From NCBI GenBank assembly GCA_027186245.1, contig CP114498.1:1185501-1249500 (forward strand): a stretch of 64,000 bases of DNA, written 5' to 3'. The notes beneath the pieces are model-generated. The model did not search any database and had not been told where the DNA came from. It saw only the letters and a program-made list of their open reading frames with translations. The translations under genes and the position numbers were made by a program. Position 1 is the first letter of the stretch; each line of letters opens with the position of its first letter. Below are positions 45,629-57,261 of the stretch, piece after piece. Source of the stretch: Coriaria nepalensis (taxonomy: Eukaryota; Streptophyta; Magnoliopsida; Cucurbitales; Coriariaceae).

Positions 45629-47064
45629 TCACTATCTTCCACGTAACGAAACATCATTCAGCAAAAATAATCGGGTTTTCTCATGCGCTTACGTGTACAT
45701 AAGACTAAGCACAGCTGGATTTTGCTGGACTGCGATTGAAAAATATTATAAGGTTTGGTGGGGTCAAGTGTCAAAATTGCTGATGTGGCTAATACTTATT
45801 GGTTAGATGGAGCGGTGTTGGGTTTTGATAATAAAATCGATCGCTATGACATACTGACAGTCACCGTGTACTTAAAAATACGTACATGTTTGAAAAGATT
45901 TGAGGAAGTGAGGGATGGCCGGTGGGGCCCGAGGAACAAGAGCCTAATTTTGAGTGTATATATATATATATATATAATAACATCAAAAAAATTTATTAAT
46001 TTAAATATTAAATACATTTAGTAGATTATTTTTAAATTTAAAATAAAAAAAATTATTATTTAATCAAAACTATACTAAATAAGATATTTTTGAAATTCAA
46101 CTCGAAGTGGAAAAAATGAGGTGGCCTACTATTGACACTAAAAAATAAAATAAGAACATTATTAAAAAGTAACGTTGAAATTGGGGAAGACAAGTAACTC
46201 GTGAGTGAGTTTGTGGTCACGGACAAATTTTCAAATACTTCGGTCCAAAATTAAGATCCGGCCCACCTACTTTTTAAACCATTGGGCTTTCAATACCTTC
46301 ATATATATATATATATATATATTATTTTAATAATCTTAAATTTATTATATTATTCAAAAGTGTGATTTTTATGGAGGTGGAATTCAGTTTGAATCGTATG
46401 GACACATCCGTACATTTGGGTCTAAATTGTTATTAATTAAGCATAAGAATGTTTTTGTAGAGTAAGTTCACGTGCCACTAAAAACTAGAGATAGTGGTCC
46501 AGAATTATGAAGTAGTTCACGTGATGTGCTTTTGGTTCACAACACATGCAGCACTGATGCTTAGCTAGAGACAAGCAAGATTCACAAGCCTGCTCTCTCT
46601 CCCTTTTCCCCTCCGTGTCTTGCCAATTGCCATGACCAAAAGACAAACTTCACACTAACAGTCAACCCCCCCCCCCCCCCCCCCCCCATCATTTTTCCCA
46701 CCACAAAGACACAAGCTATTTTTCTCTTGACTTTCCTCAGATTCTGTTTCTAATAATTCAAAGAGTGAAACTGATCATCGGATTCTATACGTTTTACCCA
46801 CTTTTAGACATATTACTACATGTATCGATTTGGCACAACGCAATTATTGATTACTTGAGACACTTTTGAGACTAGTTAACTAATGACCCACCGAGTGATT
46901 TTTTCCAACAATAGTAAAGCGAAGTGCAATGATATTTTGATAATATATTTCATCTCAAATCTAAAAGAAAGTCTCGATTTTTTAGTATATAAGAAATATG
47001 AATTATCTGTCTTATTATCAATTATTTTTTAAATCTAAAAGCCTTAATCACCTTGACCTTTTTG
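45629..47064. other. Intergenic, IRX7 and XTH 3' flanks
   Basis: The genes converge. The region has (AT)n at 45958..45977 and 46303..46322, a C22 run at 46666..46687 and no exon. Open frames at 45426..46021 are shadows or chance. Confidence 0.6.
46666..46687. repeat. C22 homopolymer
   Basis: Twenty-two C between the convergent IRX7 and XTH genes. Confidence 0.9.
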
Positions 47065-48240
47065 TTAACACTCAGGTATAAGGGTGTGGTCTCTTTTAGG
47101 ATCATGACAATAGTCGTAGACCAAGTAGTTCCTCTGCACCCAATCCATGGCCTTCTTTTGTTGCTGACTCAACCCGCCTGAGATTGACGGTGAGGTTGAA
47201 GGCGGGGGGCACGAGGTGGGGCCACTGGCTGAGCACCCACCTAGTTTGAAGTTGTTGTACCTTGCAATAAACGGTTGGTATTGATAGTCAGCCTTGTATT
47301 TTCCGTCCTCGGTCGCCCATGATGACGCGTCCCATATCGACCCGTATACCCACATTTGCCTGTTTGGAAATGTTGCATTGCTCTTTCTTATATAACTTCT
47401 TACAGGTATATCATCCACCAGGAATCTGCATATTAGACTCATTGTTAGTACAAACGCTTGAGCTGTTAAAAACTAAGTTCAGCGATCAAATTATATGTAA
47501 TCCATAAATGAATACTAACACGATCTCCTTAGGGCTCCATATAATGGCATAGTTGTGAAAATCTTGTGTTGGATCAAACCAGAGATGAAACCTCATTTCT
47601 CTTCCAATAACATTTACATCCCCACTTCCTTTGATGAACACATTAGTTTGTAGAGTATACGGTTTATCGGAAGTTGTTCCCAAGAACTCGATGTCAATCT
47701 CGTCGTGGTTTCCCGGATACTCCTCATTGTTTGAAAGCTAAACAAAAGAAACCATACACCATATTTAAAAAGAACTAGAAAACAATTCAAAAAACTAATA
47801 AGTTAAGCTTACATAGAATGATGTAATAACTCCTGCAGTGTAACCAGGTTGAAGCTTAACAGCAGCTCCAAAGTAACCAGATGTATATGGAGTGAGAGAC
47901 TTGAATCCACTACCTGTACATGCGTCAAGAAAATACACAAGGCTTAAGCTGTTAGGAAATCGATTTATCGAGCCGACGCTGTAATGTACGTAGAGAAAAA
48001 CGGACCCGAGCTAGTATCAAGCCAGATTGTTAACAAGTCTTGGTCATCTGTTTGGTGTTGAGGACCCCAAAGGTTTCTAAAGCCCTGATCAAAGCTTGTG
48101 GAGTTGATTTTAAAACTCGGGTTGTAGCCAGGTGAGGGTGGTGGGCCCTGACAATTGCTTGAAGAAAGCACAAGAAAGAAGAAGACTATAGTGAAAAGAG
48201 GAGCCATGAGGAGGGGAGAGGAGAGGAAGAGAAATGGCAT
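47065..48240 (-). CDS. Xyloglucan endotransglucosylase/hydrolase, XTH31/32 type
   Basis: Four exons, 48006..48240, 47813..47913, 47520..47737 and 47065..47425, give 304 residues, or 293 if Met12 (48207) is used. A signal peptide ([17 protein letters not shown]) is followed by [14 protein letters not shown] and the GH16 catalytic motif [20 protein letters not shown], with both catalytic Glu and the middle Asp present. Further blocks are [37 protein letters not shown] and the XTH C-terminal Cys domain ending [15 protein letters not shown]. Sequence blocks match Arabidopsis XTH31/XTH32 (group III-A), whose characterised members are mainly hydrolases of cell-wall xyloglucan. It acts in the apoplast. 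The IRX7 gene is its convergent neighbour. Confidence 0.94.
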
Positions 48241-48644
48241 AAAGCATTACAGGAATTCAAAGAACTGTGTATGGTTTGGTCTAAATAGTGAAGATTGAAG
48301 ACCGACCCCACTTTGCAAAAATGATCCCTTAGTCAATGGGCAAGTAATGATCGGCGACAAAAAGTGTAATAATGTATATACACGATTTGGCCATAACATA
48401 GGGTGGAAACCAATCAACCGTGATGTCCTTAGTTCTATATATAAGGCTACTTCCCCCATTTTGGTTTTTCCTTCTTCAAGAGAGATCTTACGCATTGGGT
48501 ATGGGTAAAAATTGTAAGTTTTTGGTTGGTTGCTTGGTAAAGTGTAAAGATGGTGCAAATGATGTCAAGTTTTTATGCTAATGGTAAATATGGAACAATG
48601 TACAAGAATTAAGCATGGTTAGCTTAATGGTATTGAGAGATTTT

Positions 48645-48765
48645 TAGGTGGATTTAATCCATCTAAAAATTATAGACTAATTTAATAAAAACTATGAATT
48701 ATTTTAATAAAAATCAGTTTTTTATTAAAATAATTCATAGTTTTTACTATAGACCATATCCACCT
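48645..48765. mobile_element. MITE-like perfect hairpin
   Basis: The 121-bp element is bounded by TAGGTGGAT and its reverse complement ATCCACCTA. Its centre is a 28-bp perfect stem (TAAAAACTATGAATTATTTT onward, against 48718..48745) with a 4-5 nt loop. The outer arms pair less well. The shape is that of a small fold-back MITE upstream of the XTH gene. I could not see a clear target-site duplication. Confidence 0.65.
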
Positions 48766-49290
48766 AGAATTTTCCTAATGGGATTTGGTTAATGACAAAG
48801 TAGTACATGGAGGGATCGGACCAGAGTGACCAAAGTAGTTAGTTAAATTTCGAGGGTAAGTAATGTGAATCCAAATCGGATAAGCTACCAACTTATTTAC
48901 TCTTGTATATATATATATTTTTTTATTTTTTTTAGTGGTAGTTATTTTGTCTCCCTCCAGATATTTTCCTAGATACGACAAGTCGTTTTTATTTTCAAAC
49001 GTTGCGTCGGCAAAACGGCATGTCTTTGCTTTTTTTTTTTTTTAATTTTTTTAAAAATAATTATTCTCTGATTCTACGGCGTACCAAAAATATGGCTCTG
49101 ACTTGAATTTTCGACGAATCAATTTCTCACAGACATTCGATTTCTTCATCTCTGCACAGATCATTGAATTGACGATTCTCGATCATATTTCTGGATCAAA
49201 AAACAAAGGAAGAAGACTTCGATTTCCAGTATTCGGTAGAAAGAAGGAGGAGGAGGAGGAGGAGGAGGAAGAAGAAGATCAAGTTCAGAT
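48766..49290. other. Intergenic, XTH to VPS24
   Basis: Promoter region of VPS24 with a T-rich tract (49027..49043) and a (GAG)n-rich leader at 49245..49275. Nothing else seen. Confidence 0.6.
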
Positions 49291-50746
49291 ATGGAGAAGA
49301 TGAAGAACATGCTAAAGCCCAAACCTAATCCTCAGCAATTGTTGAGGGATTGGCAGCGGCGTCTTCGCCAAGATTGCCGTCTCATCGAGCGACAAATTCG
49401 AGGCATTTCTTCTTCTTCCTCTATTATTCCTATTACACTGGTTTCATTCTGTTCATTTCTAGGTCTAAAACTGACGCGTTAAATTTCCTTGGATCATCAA
49501 ACTTTGCTTGCGAAGTTGCTTTAATTTGTGTAATTCCCATGAATCTGTCTGGTTAATTTTAGTATTCTCATATGAACCTGGATCAGATATTGAGAGAGAA
49601 GAAAAAAATGTACAGAAGGCTATTAGAGAAGCTGCCAAGAGAAATGATATGGTTTCTGCTAAGGTAACTTACTGAATCTTTCTTCACCTAGTTTGATTTC
49701 CAATGATTTTCCTCTCTTCAGAATTTACATCTAGTTTCTCTGTATTTTGCATTGAAAATCCACCATGATTAGCGCTTAACAGAGGAGGATCTGGATTCCT
49801 ACTGTGTTATAGTTTACCCAAAAAATTTGGTTTCCGATTTATTTTGTTATGCAGAGCCTTGCCAGTGAAATTGTGAGGTCTAGAAAAACCTTGAATCGTC
49901 TCCATGAAAACAAGGCGCAACTCAATTCGATATCAATGCATCTTGGGGAAAGTGTTGGTATGAAAAATTGCAAAAGCCTATTGATCCTCTTTTGTTTTTT
50001 ATAGTATAAAATGTTGTCTAAATTGTATAAACATGATTCATTTAGGATGCATTTTATTGAGACTTTCTTCAATGCCTTTGATGCTATACATATGTTCTGT
50101 TAAATTTCACAGCTGTTGCTCGAACAGTAGGGCATTTATCAAAGAGTGCTGAGGTTATGAAGCTTGTCAATAATCTCACGAAGGCTCCAGAAATGGCTAA
50201 AACCATGCAAGAGTTCAGCAAGGAAATGACCAAGGTACAGTTTTTCAAATTCAAATAAATAATAGCAAGCTCATGTATAGAATATCTCGAGGTATATAAG
50301 TTATGATGAATTGTCAATAGGTCTTATTTACAATCATGTAATTCATAAAGCTAATAAGCCGTTCGCCTTAATTGAAACTTGCCCTATTCCACTAAACTAA
50401 GTTTTGACTTGATAGAATGAGCACGAGCTTGAAGTGTTAATCCTTAGAATCTATATGTTTTCTTCTATAGGCAGGGGTAATTGAGGAAATGGTGAGCGAT
50501 GCGGTTGATTCAGCACTGGACTCTGAAGATATGGAAGAGGAGATAGAAGAAGAAGTTGATAAAGTTTTGACTGCTATAGCTGGTGAGACTGCTGCTCAGC
50601 TTCCAGAAGCTGCTAGGAAGGAGAGGGCGAAGCAGCCAGTTCAGGCGGCTGAAGCTCAGCGAGAGGAGGAAGCAATTGCCGAGGGTGTTGATGATGAGGA
50701 AGAGTTGGAAGAAATACGAGCCCGACTTGCTAAGGTTCGGTCCTGA
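49291..50746 (+). CDS. VPS24: VPS24, ESCRT-III subunit (CHMP3)
   Basis: Five exons, 49291..49402, 49587..49663, 49855..49957, 50113..50234 and 50471..50746, give 229 residues, the length I recall for Arabidopsis VPS24.1. The protein starts MEKMKNMLKPKPNPQQLLRD and has the basic Snf7-type core (RRLRQDCRLIERQIRDIERE, SISMHLGESVAVARTVGHLS, KAPEMAKTMQEFSKEMTKAG). An acidic autoinhibitory helix (DSEDMEEEIEEEVDKVL) precedes the C-terminal MIM1-like end ELEEIRARLAKVRS, which binds VPS4/SKD1. ESCRT-III sorts ubiquitinated cargo into multivesicular bodies. Intron 1 appears to use a GC donor (GAG then GCATTT), because only that join gives RQIRDIERE. The other introns are GT..AG. Confidence 0.95.
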
Positions 50747-52891
50747 GGAATAGAGAATGAAAGAATTCTGAGTGTTTAAACTGTAAACCTTCCATTTAGC
50801 CTCTGATCATGATTAAGATTTCTCATGAGGAAATGATGATCATTGAAGAGGCAGTATTCTCTGTATAATATTGATAAATTGTTCACCTTATAATTATGAA
50901 TCTATGAATCTGCAGCTTTTTTCTTCTTTTTTCCCCAGTGATGTGCATAAAATTGTTTTCAAGTTTTTGTTTTAGTTGTCAAACAGGAACACCGCCATAT
51001 ATCCAATGGATCGGCCCAGATAGGTGGATTTGATTCTTAGACTCTAAATGGGCAGATTGTCATTGAATGAAGGCGCACTTACCTGCAGTCTAAATATGAA
51101 CTAATGGAAGAATATCTGACCGCCATGGGAGAATAAGGTGTAATTATTTTGAGAAGGCTGAGTCCTTTTTTGATTGGGTATTTGGAAAAGACTTTATTAT
51201 CCTCTGAACTGCACTGTTTAGTTTGGTAATGATGCACTTGTTATCTTTCTATCATTTTGGATTGACTTTTGACATTTGCACTGAAACTTGGGAAAGTTTT
51301 AAGTTTTAATATTTACATGCCATTTAAAGAAATGGGTTTCTGAGATAAACCGACCCGTTGACTAAACAAGTGATGATCGAAATGTTGGGGTTCCACATGG
51401 TTGATGGTTCTCCTTCCAAACTTCCAGTCAAAAACTAATGACACTGAGCATGAAAGGAGGGGCGCGTGAAACAACGGCGAGTGGTGGAGTGGGAGCTGAA
51501 GGCCGCCCTGAAACGTGGGAAACCTAGGTGGGGTAGGGACACGGGAGTGGAGGGTTTGAACGAGACACGTTTAGGGGCGGGGTGGAGTACATAAGACAAT
51601 CACGAATCTAACAGAGAAGACGATGAGGATATTTGCCCGCCAAGTGCACGCAAGTTATGACGTCATTTCCTCAGAGGCAGCAAGACTCCAGTTTCCTCCG
51701 TCCAATCCCACCTCTGTGTATGTGGATCCCCTTTGACTTCTTTTTTTCCTCAGATGCTATAACGTTTTTCACCGTCAATTCTAACACACCAAACCAAACC
51801 AAACCAGACAAAACATCGTGATGATCTTGAATTTTATAATGTTAGAAGGTGATCCTTTTTTTAGAGTTAGTTATTTATCAGTTTGGAATGAAATTTCGAA
51901 AGAGATAGATATTAATTTGTTAGTATTAATTACATATTAATAGTTATAATACTTTAAACTAATCCAAATACCTCCATGATTAGAAAGAAAAAAAAAAGAT
52001 TAGTTCGCCAACCGGGTTCGAGAAGTGAGAAAAAGTGAAAAACACAAGTCCAAAAGTCTTCAAATCCTCATCTCCACTCTCTAAATGTCAATGCAGACGA
52101 TCGCGGCACCTATCGAGATCTCTTGATCTTCTGTTTTTCTTCCTTCATTTCATTTTCTAGATAATTTATTATTTAAGGTACCTTTTAATTCAACGAGACC
52201 TCCCTACCCTTTTCTTTTCAAAGATTTCACAGTGGATGCGGGCATTGCAGAAGAAAAGAGGAAAGAAACAGACCCATCCATTTTGATTTGATTGGATATC
52301 GATTCATATACTCTGTGTTCGTTTTATATCCGACAAAAATCAAACCAAACCGCTCGTCGCTTCTCGCTTCATTGTACTTCGACGCAAGCTCGACCTCAAC
52401 GTGACTCCATCCCCGCTGATCTTGAGAGGGCCTATGGAAAATAATTCAACAAATCATGCATTAAACAACAAATCCACCAAAAAGGAAAAGCCATCAACAG
52501 AAGCCAAATCTAAGCAATAACCAACGGCTCTCTCCTCATCACAATAAATCATGCATTAGCCTATGGATTTTACCGGTTATCAACTTTGTATATATACTCC
52601 TTACTGTAAATGTATAATAAAGTAGTGAACAACATTATTCATCGTTTTATTCTCCATTGCTGCCTTACGTATTCATTTAATCAATTACCTTGTAATTGCT
52701 TATATATAATTTCTCTCTGGCTTATAATTAACTACCAAAAGACTTATAATTAGGAAGTACTTTACGGACACTTCTCCGCGTCTTGACTTGTCTTATTATA
52801 TATATAACCAACGCCTACCCTCATCAACCTGCAAGTTGAAACTTCTGGGTCTATTTAGAAGGGAGGGAGAGAGAAACAGTAGAAGAAAGAG
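50747..52891. other. Intergenic, VPS24 to MYB
   Basis: About 2.1 kb. It includes the VPS24 3' UTR, a GC-richer stretch at 51460..51580 without a frame, and the MYB promoter. No exon or repeat worth naming. Confidence 0.55.
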
Positions 52892-54104
52892 ATGGGAAAA
52901 GCTCCTTGTTGCGACAAGGCAAGTGTGAAGAAAGGGCCATGGTCACCTGAGGAAGATGCAAAGCTCAAGGAATACATAGACAATTTTGGAACTGGTGGCA
53001 ATTGGATTGCTCTTCCTCACAAAGCTGGTAATTTCATTATTCTTGGCTCAAACCAAGGAGGCTGCCTAGTTACATAATTTTCCCAATAACAAAAAAAAAA
53101 GGGAACTTTCATTCGATGTAGTAGCTAGGGTTTACAACTTTTTTTATTATTTTTTATTCCTTTTTCTTTTCAGGTTTGAAGAGATGTGGGAAAAGTTGCA
53201 GATTGAGATGGCTCAACTATTTGAGACCCAATTTAAAACATGGTGAATTCTCTGATGAAGAAGATGCGATCATTTGCACTCTCTTTTCTACCATTGGAAG
53301 CAGGTAGTAATTAATGTTGAGGTGCTTATATATATATATATATATATTCCCTCCCCCCCCCCCCATTATTTACTGCTTCTCTAAATATTTGTCCTTCTTC
53401 TTCTTCCTCTTCTTTCGATCCTAAAAGAGAAAAATGGAAAAACGATATATTATGATTTATGATTTTGTCGTTTACTACTTAGAAAACTAACTTACCTAGA
53501 ATCCGCCATTTCTGGATAAATTTCTGCATGCAGTTCTTCATATAATTTACTCATACAGATTGCCTCTTCAGAGATAAAACCAAGATGTTTGAATTATTTT
53601 TCTTTTTCTTTGATATTTTCTTTCCCATATAAAAATGACATGACAACATTTTTTTCTCACGCTTTCATAACAATTTATAAAAATGCATAAGCTTAACTAT
53701 AAGTTATACAGATTGTTACACAATTTGACCAATTTTCCAAACTCTAGCATGAAAATCACTAGACCAAACAGATTCTAAATCAACTTTTTTTTAGTATAAC
53801 TCTTACTTGATGTATAAATTGCAGGTGGTCTATTATAGCAGCACAGCTGCCAGGAAGAACAGACAATGATATAAAGAACTCTTGGAACACCAAACTGAAG
53901 AAGAAGCTTATGGGAATATTTAACTCTACATCAATTCTGAGATCCAAAACCCCACAGATAGTTCCATCTTCTCATAATCATAATCACCAACCATTTCAAC
54001 ATCTCTCCTCGCTACACAAATTAGACTCCAATTCTTCCAATATTTATATTAATCACACACAATTAATAACTAAATCACAATCTTTATTAGGCTTTGATAC
54101 GTAG
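52892..54104 (+). CDS. R2R3-MYB transcription factor, subgroup 14, truncated C-terminus
   Basis: Three exons, 52892..53027, 53174..53303 and 53825..54104, give 181 residues up to TAG. The R2 repeat ([20 protein letters not shown] to [15 protein letters not shown]) and R3 repeat ([20 protein letters not shown] to [20 protein letters not shown]) are complete. The tryptophans are conserved and intron positions are standard. The MGKAPCCDK start and these repeats match the RAX/MYB36/MYB68/MYB87 clade, which controls axillary meristems and root barriers. The R3 end reads KNSWNT where the family has KNYWNT. The TAG at 54102 seems premature, because the same frame continues with protein-like sequence (see the following relic). 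It could make a short DNA-binding protein without an activation region. Confidence 0.8.
53353..53364. repeat. C12 homopolymer
   Basis: Twelve C in MYB intron 2, after a (TA)n tract. Confidence 0.85.
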
Positions 54105-54600
54105 AGTTTTTCAAGCGGCAGTCGTGCTGGTTGGGCCACGGCCGCGGTGGATGTGGTTCCGCCATATCTAAATTTCCCACGTGAAGAAATGAATATTCCA
54201 GTGCATGGTGCAATGCAATCTTTTCACTATCCATCTTATCTGTAGCACCTGGACCGTAGTAATGATGGTAATAATAACAAGTTGATGGTTCTTGGAAGTG
54301 ATCAAATAGCTACAAGCTCATGTAGTACTACTTCAATTTCATCATCCGATCATGTGTGCAGATCAGAGATGATGAAACAAGAATCGGATCATGTGTGGGA
54401 GGTCATGGTAACTATAACTTTAATTATAATCAATATCATCATCCCCAGAAGCAGATTAGTGGGTGCAGTTATTTTGGAGAAACCCTAATGGATTATGATG
54501 ACTGTAACGTCGTCGAACATCATGACGATCATCATCTCAGGTTATTAATGGATCTTGTTCTTCTTCTAACAGCTTGTTAGTGTCAGCATTGACGAAAACA
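54105..54600 (+). pseudogene. Untranslated remainder of the MYB C-terminal region
   Basis: Beyond the TAG the same frame gives SFSSGSRAGWATAAVDVVPP and YLNFPREEMNIPVHGAMQSF, hits a second TAG at 54244, then continues as HLDRSNDGNNNKLMVLGSDQ and SSCSTTSISSSDHVCRSEMM. Near 54390 the protein-like text moves to another frame (GGHGNYNFNYNQYHHPQKQI, SGCSYFGETLMDYDDCN). Ser, His and Asn-rich text of this kind is usual for the C-terminus of subgroup-14 MYBs. Two stops and a frameshift in one exon indicate relaxed constraint or decay. Confidence 0.6.
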
Positions 54601-55127
54601 AAGCCGAATATCAAAATGTCACGCACTTTCACTACTGAAATTGACTGACTGTAATTAGTAAGAAAAGGGAAGAAAGAAGAAGAAGAGATCAGATGATTTG
54701 ATGGGGTAAGTGGGGGAGGTGGAGGAGGGAGATTGTTTTGTTATTTATGATCAGAAATGACCTTTCTGAACTCCTTATGGGGGCTTGTGTTCTTTAAATT
54801 AATGAAACGTTAATGTCTTTTTTCCCTTTGACAGAACATGGGTGGCAAGTACTAACTGGGCTAATGTAATGTGGTTTTGTTTGTATGTCTTTTGTTTTTT
54901 TTGGTCAAATTAAAATATTGGAGAATTGCATGAAATCAAGGCGATAGGAAGAAGTCATCTTGCTCATGTGTTCTTCAATTAATTGATTACCTCGTGATCA
55001 ATCAAACCAAAATGACCTAATTTTGTGAGTAAAAGAGGAAAAAAAAAAGAGTTCTAAAATTTTGGGGGTGACAGGGATTCCTTATTGGAAAGAAAGATGG
55101 AAATAGTGTGGGGCCCAAATTCACATG

Positions 55128-55149
55128 CTGACAGAGAGATCTCTGTCAG
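55128..55149. repeat. Near-perfect palindrome
   Basis: CTGACAGAGA and TCTCTGTCAG, 10-bp perfect arms separated by GA, in the intergenic DNA after the MYB locus. No function assigned. Confidence 0.7.
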
Positions 55150-55280
55150 AGTATGTATGCCATTTTGAATGTCAAAATTAAGCAGACCATTATAACAATT
55201 ATCTTGTCCTTATTTATTACTATTGGAAAACAATAACGTGAATTTGCACGAGTTCCGGTCTGTATGAATATGATCTTCAT

Positions 55281-56569
55281 TCAACAAGCATGAGAACTGG
55301 CTTCTCTTACAGCTTGAAGATCGAATATTTCAATCCAATAACCATCGGGATCCTTTATAAATGCTACTCTTTTGATGTTACCGTCGTCCGGTTTCTTCAA
55401 AAACTCGACGCCTAGTCGTTCGAATCGCTCACATGCCTTGTATGTATCATCAACAGTTATGCCGATATGGCCTGTACCATAAATTTACACACAACACATC
55501 TTGATCAATGGCTGATTGAATCTCAAATATTTGAAGCTACGTTATCTAATTAAGGAGTTATATATACCAAAGCCCAATGGTTTGGAATTCCCGTTGTGGT
55601 ATCCTTTGAACCCGGGATCGTTCTCAGTACTCCAATCACTGCAACAAGTATTGGAAACTTGTTAGAAATAGCTATTGCATAATATATATTATTAGGCACA
55701 TTTAATGTGGAAAAAATAAATTAAAATGAACAAAGCTCTTACTGATATAGCTCAATTGTAGCTGGTCTACCCATAGTCCATACTGTTCTGTCAAGTGCAT
55801 TGCTCGGGCCCGAATCCGGATCCTAAACCAGCCAAAAAAAGGAGAAAAAACTTGTTATGGAAGCCAGAAAAGTTTTTCCTATTCGTGTTCCATTGATTAG
55901 TTACCTCATAACTAAAAAAGTACAAGGTAACCTTCATGTCAGCAAAATCCAGCCTCTTGATTAACCTACCGTTTCATCAAAGCATGGTCCCATTATCAAT
56001 TCTACGAGGCAGAAATTCTCACAAAGCAATTCAAATAAACTAGAATATACAAGGGATGGAAATAGGGGGGAAAAAAAAAAGGAAGAGAAACTTACGACAT
56101 TCCCATAACACGAGAGTAGAAATCAAGACTGGCTTTAGGATCCTTGATCCGGAACATCTGCGATCCAATGCTTAACATGTGAATAAAGAGAATCGATTGC
56201 AATGAAAGCAAAAGGTAGTTAGAAACACGAGAAGTTACAGTTTGCTGCAAGATATAGTCCTTGGTGGCTTCATCACGAGTGGAATGAAGTCCGGGATTTC
56301 TAACCGGAGATTCCTTGGATTCCGAAGCAATTGAGAATGATCGGAACCTATTCAATCCCTGCAATAAAAACCCAAACAAGCGCAGTCAAATAGAAACTAG
56401 ATTGACAGAAGATTATGATAAAAGGAATTGAAGGGGATTACTAATTATCAAAGAAGTCAACCTTGGTTTTGCTGTTCGTGTGAAAAATGGAAAGTGAATA
56501 TGGAGATGATGGTGACTGTTTGGATATGAAGGGAGATAGTAGCGTGGGGAAGAGCGAAAGGGAAGCCAT
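55281..56569 (-). CDS. GLX1: Glyoxalase I (lactoylglutathione lyase), copy A
   Basis: Seven exons, 56462..56569, 56239..56358, 56096..56157, 55905..55965, 55743..55822, 55568..55638 and 55281..55471, give 230 residues. The enzyme isomerises the methylglyoxal-glutathione hemithioacetal to S-lactoylglutathione. Metal and acid/base positions of the single-domain enzyme are present: Gln in LQQTMFRIKDP, Glu in ATIELYHDW, His in [11 protein letters not shown] and Glu in [10 protein letters not shown] Ser-rich extension of about 45 residues ([20 protein letters not shown]) looks like a plastid or mitochondrial targeting peptide. It is the left member of a head-to-tail pair. Relative to copy B it has diverged more ([20 protein letters not shown]), ends ASSHAC and lacks the last intron. 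Confidence 0.92.
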
Positions 56570-57261
56570 GGATCTAGCTTTGATGGCTTCCTCCTCCCCT
56601 TTTTGGTTTCGTTTTTAACATGTTATGATTATGAGCAAAGGGGACAGTATCAGTATAACGACAAGAAGAATCAATTTTATTTTATTATTTTTTTCTTCAT
56701 TCTTTATTTTATCTTCTCTTTACACCTCATTTTGCCTGGGCACATACGTTTTTTTTTTTTTTGGCGAATTTATTTCTTAATAAAAATCGAAACAAGTATT
56801 TTTAATCCTTACCTAATCATTTAACAATACACGTTCAGCAGGAATTATGATTCATGTGGCACCAAACCCAAATGACGTCGTCTCAATTATTTTGGACTCA
56901 TGAAACACGTTTTTCTCGCTTTATCCAAAAGAAGCAAAAACTAGAGGAGTTTCAAACAGGAACACAAACCATATCTCATCCCTCTGTTTTAAAAGCAACG
57001 GTTCACAAGGTACATGGAATATGTGAATAAGAAGTTATGAACACAAATTCATAATCACATTTATTATGGCACCTCAAACAAAGCTGAGAAACGAGCACCA
57101 ATCCTCTGGTGAAAATCATTGCCCCTTCACACACATCGCCAATCTCCTGCATAAGAAGATGAGTTTATCATTAGGCTAGTATTTACACATACCTCAAATT
57201 GCTAGAAGCTATATAACATGAAATGGCCTCAGCCAACCTTGAGTACATGGTCTGTACGATC

